Source of the DNA: Oscillospiraceae bacterium
Lineage (GTDB): Bacteria > Bacillota > Clostridia > Oscillospirales > Ruminococcaceae
Direction: 5' to 3'
Assembly: GCA_022835495.1 (NCBI GenBank)
Contig: BQOK01000001.1
Span: forward strand, 1,488,001 to 1,552,000
Length of the DNA: 64,000 nt
Position 1 is the stretch's first letter. Every line of letters starts with the position of its first letter. Both the position numbers and the translations under genes were made by a program. This document shows positions 40,061-48,597 of the stretch, piece after piece. Below the pieces are notes generated by a model. The model worked only from the letters and a program-made list of their open reading frames with translations, was not told the origin of the DNA and did not search any database.

Positions 40061-41338
40061 TTGCAACGTGAGCTCATTGCACCCGGCGTTCACCTGAACG
40101 CCATCCCGGCGGAAAAATTCAACCGCTGCCGCCTTTCGATCCATTTCCGGTTCCCCGCCAGCAGGGAAAAGGCCACGGATCACGCCTTGCTGCCCCTGGT
40201 TCTGGAGCGGGGTTATGCGGCCTGCCCGGACATGACCGCCCTGTCCCGCAAGCTGGCAAAGCTGTATGGCGCCGCGCTGACGGTGGAGACCAGCATGCAG
40301 GGCGCAAGCCGCGTGCTGAGCATCAGCATTACCGGCATTAAGGACCGGTATGCGCTGGAGGGGGAAGCCCTTTCGGCGGAATATGCGGCCATTGCGTTTG
40401 GAGTGGCCTTTGAGCCGTATTTTGAGGACGGGCTTTTCAGCAGGGAGGCGGTGCGGATCGAAAAGGCGACCCTGGCCCGCCAGCTTGAGAGCGAGATCAA
40501 CGACAAGCGGCTTTACTGCGTGCGGCAGGCCCGCCGCAAATTTTACGGCGACAGCCCGGCGGGGATCGAGCGGGACGGCTACCTTGCCGACCTGCCCGCC
40601 GTGACGCCGGAAACGCTGACCGCCGCTTACCGCGGGATGCTCAGCGCCGCCCAGATCGACGTGATCTGCCTGGGGGCTGACGAGGCCGCCGTGCGCGCCG
40701 CCCTGCTGGAAAAGCTGGCCGGGACCGAGCGGGCCCCGGCAGAGCTGCCGGGCAACCTGTTTTTGCCCGGCCAGCCGGCACAGCGCTTTGAGGAGCGGAT
40801 GGATCTGGTGCAGGCGAAGCTGTGCATGATGTTCACCTGGAATGCCCCCGCCGACCCGGAAGACCTGAACGCGTTCCGGCTGGCCATGTGCCTGTATGGG
40901 GGCGGGGCCACCAGCCGCCTGTTTTTGAACGTGCGCGAAAAGCAGAGCCTGTGCTATTACTGCGGCAGCCGGTTTGCCAGCGCCACCGCCTGCATGATGG
41001 TGGACAGCGGCGTGGAGCCGGGGAACACGGAGAAGGCCGAGCAGGCCATATTGAAAGAATTGGACGACCTGGTGAACGGCCCGATCCAGCCGGAAGAGCT
41101 GGAGGACGCGCGGCGGAGCCTGCTTTCGGGCCTGAACGGCGTGGGCGACAGCCTGGCCGGGCTGGAAAACTGGTATTACACCGAGATCCTGCGGGGGGCG
41201 GGGGTCCATGCGCCCGGGGAGGCGGCAAGCGCGCTGGCCGAAGTGACGGCGGAGGACGTGCGCCGCCTGCTGGCGGGCTTTACCCACTCGGTGAGTTATC
41301 TTGTTACCGCAAAGGAGGGCGCGCCCCATGCAGAATGA
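40061..41338 (+). CDS. yfmF: inactive M16-type peptidase homologue YfmF
   Basis: This 425-residue insulinase-fold (M16) protein lacks the zinc motif: the place of HxxEH holds a stretch around HALLPLVLERGY. This is normal for YfmF, which pairs with an active partner, here encoded next. The yfmF-yfmH pair has been linked to maturation of EF-P modification in Bacillus. The start is TTG at 40061 behind AAAGGAGAT; no ATG is available. Its 3' end overlaps the start of yfmH by 11 bases. Confidence 0.85.
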   Translation: MQRELIAPGVHLNAIPAEKFNRCRLSIHFRFPASREKATDHALLPLVLERGYAACPDMTALSRKLAKLYGAALTVETSMQGASRVLSISITGIKDRYALEGEALSAEYAAIAFGVAFEPYFEDGLFSREAVRIEKATLARQLESEINDKRLYCVRQARRKFYGDSPAGIERDGYLADLPAVTPETLTAAYRGMLSAAQIDVICLGADEAAVRAALLEKLAGTERAPAELPGNLFLPGQPAQRFEERMDLVQAKLCMMFTWNAPADPEDLNAFRLAMCLYGGGATSRLFLNVREKQSLCYYCGSRFASATACMMVDSGVEPGNTEKAEQAILKELDDLVNGPIQPEELEDARRSLLSGLNGVGDSLAGLENWYYTEILRGAGVHAPGEAASALAEVTAEDVRRLLAGFTHSVSYLVTAKEGAPHAE

Positions 41339-42602
41339 CGCCATGCAGGCCGTGCGGCGGGCCGCCGCCTGCGAAACCATAAAGCTGGACTGCGGGCTTA
41401 CCGTGCTGGTGCGGCCCATGCCGGGCTACAGCGGGGTACACGCCATTTACGGCACCCGTTTTGGGTCCATTGATCTGGATTTTGAGGTGGACGGCAAGGC
41501 GGTGCATCTGCCCGCGGGCGTCGCGCACTTTTTGGAGCACAAGATGTTCGAGAGCGAGGACGGCGACGCCTTTGCAAAATACGCAAAGACCGGGGCCTCG
41601 GCCAACGCATACACCAGCTTTGACAAGACCTGCTACCTGTTCACCGCCACCCAGCAGGTGGACGAGAGCCTGGATATCCTGCTGTCGATGGTGGGGGAAC
41701 CCTATTTTACCGAGGCGACCATTGCCAAGGAGCAGGGGATTATTGGCCAGGAAATAAAAATGTACGACGACAGCCCGGACTGGCGCATCATGACCGCGCT
41801 GTTCCAGTGCCTGTACCACAGCCACCCCATCCGGCATGATATTGCGGGCACGGTGGAAAGCATTGCCGAGATCACCCCCGAAATGCTGTACGATTGCTGC
41901 CGCGCTTTTTACAGCCCGGGCAACATGGTGCTGGCGGCGGCCGGAAACGTGACGGCCGAACAGGTGCTGGCGGCCTGTGAGCGGGCAAAGCTGCCTGCCC
42001 GGCCGGTGAGCATGCGCCGCCTGCAGAGCCCGGAGCCGCCCACAGTGGCCCGGGAGCGTATGGAATTCAGCATGCCGCTGGCAAAGGCGTGCCTGGGGGT
42101 GGGCTTTAAGGAGGCGCCGGTGCAGGGGGCGAAGGCCGAGGTCATCTGCGATATGCTGACCGAGCTGATCTGCGGCGGCATGACCCCTTTGTACCGCAGG
42201 CTGTACGACGAGGGGCTTGTGAACCCCGGCTTTGACGGGGAATTTTTGCTGCTGGAGGGCTGCTGCTGCTTTTTGTTCACCGGCGAAACCGACCAGCCGG
42301 AAACGGTGCGGCAGCTTTTGCTGGACGAGATCGCGCGGCTGCGCGCCGAAGGGGTGGACGGGGAGCTGTTTACCCTGTGCAAAAATCAGATGTACGGCGA
42401 GATGCTGCAGGACCTGGAAAACATTGAGGATGCCGCCACGGCCCTGGCGGGGAGCTTTTTCCGCCGGCGCGCGCTGGCGGAGGAGATCGAGGCGCTGGCC
42501 AGCCTGACCAAGGCCGAGGTGGATGAGGCGCTGCAGGGCATGCTGTGCGAGGACCGCAGCGCCACGGTGGTCATCCGCCCCGAAAAGGAGGACAAAGCAT
42601 GA
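41328..42602 (+). CDS. yfmH: M16 zinc peptidase YfmH
   Basis: This 424-residue insulinase-type peptidase has the inverted zinc motif H67-F-L-E70-H71 in GVAHFLEHKMFES, then ASANAYTSFDKTCY and a downstream glutamate region (AKEQGIIGQEIKMYDD). It probably forms a heterodimer with YfmF, whose gene overlaps it. ATG at 41328 follows AAAGGAGG by 9 bases. Its stop overlaps the lgt start (ATGA), so the three genes are translationally coupled. Confidence 0.88.
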   Translation: MQNDAMQAVRRAAACETIKLDCGLTVLVRPMPGYSGVHAIYGTRFGSIDLDFEVDGKAVHLPAGVAHFLEHKMFESEDGDAFAKYAKTGASANAYTSFDKTCYLFTATQQVDESLDILLSMVGEPYFTEATIAKEQGIIGQEIKMYDDSPDWRIMTALFQCLYHSHPIRHDIAGTVESIAEITPEMLYDCCRAFYSPGNMVLAAAGNVTAEQVLAACERAKLPARPVSMRRLQSPEPPTVARERMEFSMPLAKACLGVGFKEAPVQGAKAEVICDMLTELICGGMTPLYRRLYDEGLVNPGFDGEFLLLEGCCCFLFTGETDQPETVRQLLLDEIARLRAEGVDGELFTLCKNQMYGEMLQDLENIEDAATALAGSFFRRRALAEEIEALASLTKAEVDEALQGMLCEDRSATVVIRPEKEDKA

Positions 42603-43894
42603 CGAATCTGGTGCAGTTTCCCGGCCTGGGGCTGGAATTTGAGATAAACCGGGTGGCATTCTCGCTGGGGGGGCTGAACGTTTATTGGTACGGCCTGATC
42701 ATTGCCGGGGGGCTTTTGCTGGCGTTGATCTTCGCCTTCCGCTATGCGGTGGATTTTGGCATCGACGCGGACCGCCTGGTGGACGTGATCCTGATTGGCA
42801 CGGTGTGCGCGGTGATCTGTGCGCGGGCGTATTATGTGGTGTTTTCGCCCATTCCCTACGAGACGTTCTGGGATATGATCAACATCCGCAACGGCGGCAT
42901 TGCCATTTATGGCGGGGTGATCGGCGCGGCGGTGTTCGGGGGGCTTGCCTGCAAGTGGCGCAGGCTGCCGGTGCTGGCAACCTTTGATTTGGTGAGCATG
43001 GGCTTTTTGATCGGCCAGGGGATCGGCCGGTGGGGCAACTTTGTGAACCAGGAGGCCTTTGGCAGCAACACCAGCCTGCCCTGGGGCATGATCAGCGAGG
43101 GAACCCGCGGTTACCTGACCTACTGGCAGAGCGAGCTGCTGGAGCAAGGGGTGCTGGTGGACCCCAGCATGCCGGTGCACCCCACCTTTTTATACGAGAG
43201 CCTGTGGTGCGCGGTGGGCTTTTTTGCCCTGTGGGCGTATATGAAAAAGCGCCGTTTTAACGGCGAGATCGCGCTGCTGTACGTAGTGTGGTACGGCGCG
43301 GGGCGCTTTTGGATCGAGGGGCTGCGCACCGACTCGCTGATTATTCCGGGCATCGGCCTGCGGGCCAGCCAGGTGGTCGCTCTGGCGAGCGTGCTGGCCG
43401 GCCTTGCGCTGATTGCGTGCGGGCGCAAAAAGCACAAAGAGCCGCTGGAGGTGGAGCTGCCGGTGCCGGGCGAGGTGCTGAAAAAAGCCAGGAAGGCGGC
43501 AGGGGACGCCGGTACGGTGAGCGTTCACGCCAAGCGGCTGCCCGCCCGCGCTGCGCACAAGGAGTTCATACAGGCGCTGAACGAGATGAAAGCCGCGGAT
43601 GTGCTGGGCGCCGCGGAGGCCGCAGAAGCGAAAAAAGAGGACGGCAGCGCGCCGCCGGAGGCGAGTGCTGCGGCGGAGAGCGAAGAGCCCGCACAGGGCG
43701 GGGCGGCACAGGCGCCAAAGGCCCCGGAAACCGGTGCGGCCCAGGACGCGGACGGGCAGGCCCCGGAAGCGCCGGAAGCCCCGGAGCCTGCAAAAGGCCG
43801 GCAAGCAACAGGCCGGGAACCAAACGCGGACGCAGGGCCTGAGACCGCGGAAGAAACAGCGGGCCGGGCGCCCGGAGAACAGCCGAAACAGTAA
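42599..43894 (+). CDS. lgt: prolipoprotein diacylglyceryl transferase with long C-terminal tail
   Basis: Lgt transfers diacylglycerol to the cysteine of prelipoproteins in the membrane. The 431-residue product has about seven hydrophobic segments and the family signature GRWGNFVNQEAFG, plus HPTFLYESLW and the RFWIEGLRTDS box. The catalytic core ends near residue 280. A further 145 residues form a soluble tail, first basic, then a long Ala/Glu/Pro-rich acidic run with no known domain; most Lgt proteins end near residue 280. GGAGG is upstream of the ATG, which overlaps the yfmH stop. Confidence 0.9.
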   Translation: MTNLVQFPGLGLEFEINRVAFSLGGLNVYWYGLIIAGGLLLALIFAFRYAVDFGIDADRLVDVILIGTVCAVICARAYYVVFSPIPYETFWDMINIRNGGIAIYGGVIGAAVFGGLACKWRRLPVLATFDLVSMGFLIGQGIGRWGNFVNQEAFGSNTSLPWGMISEGTRGYLTYWQSELLEQGVLVDPSMPVHPTFLYESLWCAVGFFALWAYMKKRRFNGEIALLYVVWYGAGRFWIEGLRTDSLIIPGIGLRASQVVALASVLAGLALIACGRKKHKEPLEVELPVPGEVLKKARKAAGDAGTVSVHAKRLPARAAHKEFIQALNEMKAADVLGAAEAAEAKKEDGSAPPEASAAAESEEPAQGGAAQAPKAPETGAAQDADGQAPEAPEAPEPAKGRQATGREPNADAGPETAEETAGRAPGEQPKQ

Positions 43895-43928
43895 TAAAAC
43901 CACAACCAAAAAAGGGAGGGATACGGTG

Positions 43929-44783
43929 ATGGCGGCACAGATCATCAGCGGCAAGACCCTGGCGGCACAGGTGAAAGAACGGATGACAGGGGAAACCGAG
44001 GCGCTGAAGCGGCAGGGGGTCACCCCCTGCCTGGCGGTGGTGCTGGTGGGGGACGACCCGGCCAGCGCGGTGTACGTGCGGGGCAAGCAGAAGGACTGCG
44101 AGGAGTGCGGCATCCGCAGCCTGCTGGTGCGCCTGCCCGCCGAGGCCACCCAGCAGCAGGTGCTGGAGCGGCTGGCGGCCCTGGCGGCGGACGGCGCGGT
44201 GCATGGCATTCTGGTGCAGCTTCCCCTGCCCCGCCACATTGACGAGCAGGCGGTGATTGCCGCGATCCCGCCGGAGAAGGACGTGGACGGCTTTACCCCG
44301 GTGAACGTGGGGCGCATGGTGATCGGCGAGGAGTGCTTTTTGCCCTGCACCCCGGCGGGCTGCATCGAGATGCTGAAAAGCACCGGCCAGCCCCTTGCAG
44401 GCAAGCACGCGGTGGTGATTGGCCGAAGCAACATTGTGGGCAAGCCCGCGGCGATTCTGCTGCTGCGCGAGAACGCCACCGTTACGGTGTGCCACTCCCG
44501 CACGCAGGGGCTGGCGCAGCTGTGCCGCAGCGCGGACATTCTGGTGGCGGCGGTGGGCCGGGCGGGCTTTGTGACCGGCGATATGGTGAAGCCGGGCGCC
44601 ACCGTGATCGATGTGGGCATCAACCGGAACGCGGAGGGCAAGCTGTGCGGCGACGTGGATTTTGCCGCGGCCAGCGAAAAAGCGGCGTTTATCACGCCCG
44701 TGCCCGGCGGCGTGGGCCTGATGACCCGGGCCATGCTGCTGGTGAACACGGTGCAGGCCGCGCGGATGCAGGCAAAAGCATGA
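43929..44783 (+). CDS. folD: methylenetetrahydrofolate dehydrogenase/cyclohydrolase
   Basis: FolD catalyses NADP-dependent oxidation of 5,10-methylene-THF and hydrolysis to 10-formyl-THF, feeding purine and fMet synthesis. The 284-residue enzyme has VYVRGKQKDCEECG with the active-site lysine, GILVQLPLPRH, DVDGFTPVN and the nucleotide-binding GRSNIVGKPAA, and ends with TPVPGGVGLMTRAML. ATG at 43929 follows GGGAGGG; the frame is open far upstream inside lgt but without start signals. It is probably the last gene of the yfmF-yfmH-lgt-folD unit. Confidence 0.95.
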   Translation: MAAQIISGKTLAAQVKERMTGETEALKRQGVTPCLAVVLVGDDPASAVYVRGKQKDCEECGIRSLLVRLPAEATQQQVLERLAALAADGAVHGILVQLPLPRHIDEQAVIAAIPPEKDVDGFTPVNVGRMVIGEECFLPCTPAGCIEMLKSTGQPLAGKHAVVIGRSNIVGKPAAILLLRENATVTVCHSRTQGLAQLCRSADILVAAVGRAGFVTGDMVKPGATVIDVGINRNAEGKLCGDVDFAAASEKAAFITPVPGGVGLMTRAMLLVNTVQAARMQAKA

Positions 44784-44825
44784 GCGGGCGCCTGAGGCCT
44801 GCCTGAAAAACACCCGGAAACGAGA

Positions 44826-44866
44826 GGCCCCCGGCTGCGAACTTGTTTCGCAGCCGGGGGCCTTTT
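44826..44866 (+). terminator. folD terminator
   Basis: GGCCCCCGGCTGCGAA pairs with TTCGCAGCCGGGGGCC, then TTTT. Confidence 0.88.
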
Positions 44867-44941
44867 GCAAAGAGAAGAAACAGCGGGGAAGAAGGGCCGG
44901 GCGCGCAATTTGCCCCGGAAGGGAGCCGCGCGCAGGAAGGA

Positions 44942-46567
44942 TCAGCGCTGGTACACGATCTCGCCGTCCAGGATGGTGAGGGCCACCTGGGCATCCTTGA
45001 TTTCGCCTTCGGGGATCGCAAAGAGATCGCGGTCCAGGACCGTGATGTCGGCCAGCATGCCCTCGGCCAGGGAGCCCAGCTCGTGCTGGCGGCGCACCGC
45101 GCAGGCCGAACCCCAGGTGTAGGCTTCCAGCGCCTCGGAAAGGCTGATGTGCTGATGATATTCCCAGCCGCCCTGGGGCAGGCCCTGGGTGTTTTGGCGG
45201 GTCACCGCATAGGACACGTTCTCGATGGGGTTCAGGGCGGCAGTGGGAACGTCGGTGCCGAAGGCAAGGCGAACCCCGGCGTCCAGCATGTCGCGGAAGG
45301 CCCACATCAGCTTGGTGCGCTCCAGGCCCAGGTCGGCCTCGATGCCGGCAGGGTCGATCATGGAGTGGGCGGGCTGCATGCTGGCCATTACGCCCAGCTC
45401 GGCCAGCCGCCGGATATCGCCCTGCTGGATGTTTTCCAGATGTTCCAGGGTGTTTTGAATGGTGGGGTCTTTGCCCAGGGCCTTCTGTGCTTTTTCGTAG
45501 GCGTTCAGCCCTGCGTGGATGGCCCCGTCGCCAATGGTGTGGATGCGCATGCTCATGCCGTTTTTGTTGGCCAGGTACACAAGCTCGTCCATGTCGGCCT
45601 CGGCCACGGTGAGCTGGCCCCGGTCGCCGGGATACCAGGCGTTGGCATAGGGCTCGCTGAGGTAGGCGGTGTGAGTGCTGGAAACGCCGTCGAGGAATTG
45701 CTTGACGCCCCGCCAGCAAAGCTTGGGATGGGTGTATTTTTCCCGCATCATTTTGGGGCGGGCCATGTCTTTGGTCATGGTGGGGAACAGGTGCGCCCGG
45801 AAGGTCAGCTTGCCGGCGGCGAGGAATTCTTCCAGCAATTCGGGGTGCAGAAGGTCGGCCCCGGGCAGGCTGGTGGCGCCCAGGTCGCACACGCTGGTGA
45901 TGCCGTATTCCCGGAACTGGGCGAACAGGCCGGCGTAGGCGTCCTTGATCTCGGCCTCGGTGAAGCCGTTGAGCACCTGCGCATACACCTTTGTGCCCGC
46001 CATTTCTTTGGCGACGCCGGTGAGATGACCGTTTTCATCCCGCACAAACTCGCCGCCCGCAGGGTTCGGCGTGTCGTCGGTGATGCCAAGGGCTTCCAGC
46101 GCGCGGCTGTTCAGCCAGGCGGTGTGGCCGTCGCCGCTGCTCATGCAGACGGGCCAGTCGGGATAGGCTGCGTCCAGGCTGGCGCGGGTGGGCAGCTTTG
46201 CGCCCTCGCCCCAGAAGGGCAGATACCAGCCGCAGGTTACCACCCAGGCGCCCTTGGGGCGGGTGGCCACAAAGGGGCGCATCCGCTCGATGCAGTCCTG
46301 CTCGCTGGTGTTCTCCAGCATCATGAACATGTATTTGCTGAACATCAGCGCGGACATATGGATGTGGAGGTGCGCGTCGTGAAAGCCCGGCATTACAAGC
46401 TGGCCGCCCAATTCAAGGATCCGGGTGTTTGGGCCGGTGAGGGGGGGGGCCTGGTCGGCGGGGCCGACGTAGGCGATGCGGCCGACCGCCACGGCCACGA
46501 TGCCGCTGATGGGCTGCCCTTTGCCCAAAAAGATAGAATTGCTTTTCAGGATGAGGTCTGCATTCAT
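44942..46567 (-). CDS. YtcJ-like metal-dependent amidohydrolase
   Basis: This 541-residue protein is an amidohydrolase of the YtcJ/Amidohydro_3 group. The N-terminal beta sandwich leads to the metal motif MPGFHDAHLHIHMS; later histidines lie in MRIHTIGDGAIH and NTLEHLENIQQGD, and the last aspartate in LAFGTDVPTAALNP. The substrate is unknown; relatives hydrolyse N-substituted amides or formamides. ATG at 46567 follows AAAGGGGAT. It runs divergently from a membrane LuxR-type regulator 290 bases away, which may control it. Confidence 0.87.
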   Translation of the reverse strand: MNADLILKSNSIFLGKGQPISGIVAVAVGRIAYVGPADQAPPLTGPNTRILELGGQLVMPGFHDAHLHIHMSALMFSKYMFMMLENTSEQDCIERMRPFVATRPKGAWVVTCGWYLPFWGEGAKLPTRASLDAAYPDWPVCMSSGDGHTAWLNSRALEALGITDDTPNPAGGEFVRDENGHLTGVAKEMAGTKVYAQVLNGFTEAEIKDAYAGLFAQFREYGITSVCDLGATSLPGADLLHPELLEEFLAAGKLTFRAHLFPTMTKDMARPKMMREKYTHPKLCWRGVKQFLDGVSSTHTAYLSEPYANAWYPGDRGQLTVAEADMDELVYLANKNGMSMRIHTIGDGAIHAGLNAYEKAQKALGKDPTIQNTLEHLENIQQGDIRRLAELGVMASMQPAHSMIDPAGIEADLGLERTKLMWAFRDMLDAGVRLAFGTDVPTAALNPIENVSYAVTRQNTQGLPQGGWEYHQHISLSEALEAYTWGSACAVRRQHELGSLAEGMLADITVLDRDLFAIPEGEIKDAQVALTILDGEIVYQR

Positions 46568-46769
46568 TGTTTTGTATCCCCTTTGCATGTTTTAAAAACC
46601 GAGCGGCGCAGGCGGCCGCCCGCCGTTGGTTTTACCATAGCACACCCGGGGCGGCGCCCGCAATAAACCCACCGGTTTATTTTATGGAAAGGCGATAGTT
46701 TATCTGCGTAAACTTTTTGAAAACTGACAAAGTTGCACAAATCAAAAGTGAATATTCCGGCAAGAACGC

Positions 46770-46798
46770 TATACAGCGGCGCTTTCATCTGGTATAAT
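46770..46798 (+). promoter_or_regulatory. promoter of the luxR-type gene
   Basis: TATACA, 17 bases, TATAAT with an extended TGG in front, about 58 bases before the chosen GTG. It lies in the divergent region 46568-46856, which shows no other clear feature. Confidence 0.6.
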
Positions 46799-46856
46799 GG
46801 CCACAGGAGCGCATTTGGCGGAAACTGCCGATGCGTGTAGGAAAGGGGAGCGGCGC

Positions 46857-47780
46857 GTGGCGTATCTGCTGTTTTTTTATAATATTTTGCTCATTGCGCT
46901 GTTTTTGCTGTGTACCGCCGCGTTCCTGCTGCTCTGGCGCAGAGAGCGGCAGGCCATGTTTGGCTGGGCCGCCGCCGCGTTCGGCGCTTACCTGGCCGAC
47001 GCGGTGCTGGTGTATCTGGGCGAGTTTGTGCCGGGGTTTGCGCGGTACTATCGGGCCACGCTGTATTCCGAGGCGCTGCTGCAGGTGGGGCTGTTTTTGG
47101 CCACCATGCTGTGTTACCGGGGTTTTACCGCCGCGGCGCTGCAGGATGCAGCCCGAAGGTGGGAGTGGGGGGCCTGGCTTGCGGCCTGGCCGGTGTGCGC
47201 GGCCATCTGCGCTGTGCCCATGACGCCCCTTTCCACGGCGGTGTTTTACAGCCTGCTGGCCTGTGTGGGGGTATATGTGGCGGCCCGGGGGCTTTTAAGG
47301 CTGCGGGCCGGCGGCCGGTCGCGGCCCTTTTTGCGGGGCGTGCTGGTGTGGATGACGGGCTGCTTTGCGGCCTACGGGGTGGAGAACCTGGCCTGGGTGC
47401 TGGGCGGCAACCCCCTGGCGGGCCTGTGGCCCACCCTGGGCCAGCGCTGGGCGAGCATTGAGATCATGAGCCTGGGGCTGGGAGGCGCGTGCCTTGTGTG
47501 GGCGGTACGGCGCATTTTGGCCGCACCGGCGCCCGAACAGGGCGGGGAGGCGCGGATGCAGGCCGAGGCGGCAGGATTTGCCGCCCGCTACAGCCTGACC
47601 CGGCGCGAAAGCGAGGTGCTGGAGCTGCTGCTGGCGGGGATGAACAACCAGCAGATCGCCCGGCAGCTGTATATCTCGGTGGGGACGGTGAAGGCCCACA
47701 CCCACAACATTTTTGCAAAGACCGGCTTTGGCGACCGGGCGCAGCTGGCCGACGCGGTGCGGCAGGGGAGAAATGCCTGA
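46857..47780 (+). CDS. membrane-bound LuxR-type transcriptional regulator
   Basis: The 307-residue protein has seven hydrophobic segments in its first 225 residues and a C-terminal LuxR/GerE DNA-binding domain (LTRRESEVLELLLAGMNNQQIARQLYISVGTVKAHTHNIFAK). This is a one-component sensor: the membrane part would perceive a ligand or membrane state and the HTH act on DNA at the membrane. GTG at 46857 has AAAGGGGAG 6 bases upstream; the frame is open to 46797, but that lies in the promoter. The divergent amidohydrolase gene is the obvious candidate target. Confidence 0.82.
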   Translation: MAYLLFFYNILLIALFLLCTAAFLLLWRRERQAMFGWAAAAFGAYLADAVLVYLGEFVPGFARYYRATLYSEALLQVGLFLATMLCYRGFTAAALQDAARRWEWGAWLAAWPVCAAICAVPMTPLSTAVFYSLLACVGVYVAARGLLRLRAGGRSRPFLRGVLVWMTGCFAAYGVENLAWVLGGNPLAGLWPTLGQRWASIEIMSLGLGGACLVWAVRRILAAPAPEQGGEARMQAEAAGFAARYSLTRRESEVLELLLAGMNNQQIARQLYISVGTVKAHTHNIFAKTGFGDRAQLADAVRQGRNA

Positions 47781-47808
47781 AAAACCGCAGGAAAGCTGGA
47801 AAAAGCGC

Positions 47809-47837
47809 TTGCAATGCCGCCGGGTTTGTGGTATAGT
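47809..47837 (+). promoter_or_regulatory. rplU promoter
   Basis: TTGCAA, 17 bases, TATAGT. Confidence 0.7.
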
Positions 47838-47844
47838 ATTAAAG

Positions 47845-47925
47845 CCGCATGGTTTGGGCAGCTAAGAGGTGTGAAACATCCGCCCGCCTACTAGCCCAGC
47901 GAGACTTGTATAAGAGAGGCAAAAT
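47845..47925 (+). promoter_or_regulatory. candidate L21 leader RNA
   Basis: The 80-base leader before rplU contains GAGGTGTGAAACATCCGCC and a run of short complementary segments. Its place and size suit the Firmicutes L21 leader that allows autoregulation. I could not fit it to a covariance model. Confidence 0.4.
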
Positions 47926-47926
47926 T

Positions 47927-48238
47927 ATGTACGCTATCATCGTTACCGGTGGCAAACAGTACCGTGTTGAAAAAGGCGACGTGGTTTTCATCGAGAAGCT
48001 GGAAGTCACCGAAGGCGACACTGTAAAGTTCGACTCCGTTCTGGCCGTGGGCGGCGAAGGCTCCACCAAGGTGGGCACCCCCCGTGTGGAGGGCGCCAGC
48101 GTGGAGGCCAAGGTCGTAAAGAATGGCAAGGGCAAAAAGCTGAACATCATCACGTACCGGGCCAAAAAGGGCAGCGCCCGCCACATGGGTCACCGTCAGC
48201 CCTATACCAAGGTCGAGATCACCGCTATCAACGGTTAA
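47927..48238 (+). CDS. rplU: 50S ribosomal protein L21
   Basis: The 103-residue protein binds 23S rRNA domain V/II with L20. It has the usual start [18 protein letters not shown] and the C-terminal signature [15 protein letters not shown]-type stretch ([15 protein letters not shown]). ATG follows AGAGAGG. rpmA follows after 19 bases; the cysteine protease gene prp (ysxB), which often lies between them in Firmicutes, is absent. Confidence 0.97.
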   Translation: MYAIIVTGGKQYRVEKGDVVFIEKLEVTEGDTVKFDSVLAVGGEGSTKVGTPRVEGASVEAKVVKNGKGKKLNIITYRAKKGSARHMGHRQPYTKVEITAING

Positions 48239-48257
48239 GTAACGGAGGTGTAACACA

Positions 48258-48509
48258 ATGGCACATAAAAAAGGCGTAGGTTCTACCAAAAACGGCCGCG
48301 ATTCCGAGTCCAAGCGCTTGGGCGTGAAGCGCGCCGACGGTCAGTTCGTGCTGGCCGGCAATATTCTGGTTCGTCAGCGTGGCACCCACATCCACCCCGG
48401 TGAGAACGTGGGCCGCGGCACCGACGACACCCTGTTCGCCCTGGTGGACGGCAAGGTCGCTTTCGAGCGCGTGGGCAAGGACCGCAAAAAGGTCAGCATC
48501 AAGCAGTAA
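48258..48509 (+). CDS. rpmA: 50S ribosomal protein L27
   Basis: This 83-residue protein reaches the peptidyl-transferase centre with its N-terminus. It starts directly [16 protein letters not shown], without the cleavable extension seen in Bacillus, Staphylococcus and many Clostridia. That matches the missing prp gene. ATG follows GGAGGTG. Confidence 0.97.
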   Translation: MAHKKGVGSTKNGRDSESKRLGVKRADGQFVLAGNILVRQRGTHIHPGENVGRGTDDTLFALVDGKVAFERVGKDRKKVSIKQ

Positions 48510-48520
48510 AAGGTTTTCCG

Positions 48521-48547
48521 AAAGCCAGGCCCTGCGGCCTGGCTTTT
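48521..48547 (+). terminator. rplU-rpmA terminator
   Basis: AAAGCCAGGCC-CTGC-GGCCTGGCTTTTT. Confidence 0.9.
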
Positions 48548-48552
48548 TGTGC

Positions 48553-48577
48553 GTGTTGGGCATACTAAGCCCAACAC
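48553..48577 (+). promoter_or_regulatory. leader hairpin before obgE
   Basis: GTGTTGGGC and GCCCAACAC pair over a 7-base loop, ending 7 bases before the AAGGAGAAA ribosome site. No T-run follows, so a regulatory or mRNA-end role is more likely than termination. Confidence 0.45.
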
Positions 48578-48597
48578 GAAAATAAGGAGAAACACAC

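Noticed and set aside
39440-46588. Long antisense frames over vanY, yfmF, yfmH, lgt and folD, and plus-strand frames over the amidohydrolase
   Set aside because: They mirror well-supported genes on the other strand and have no ribosome sites or families.
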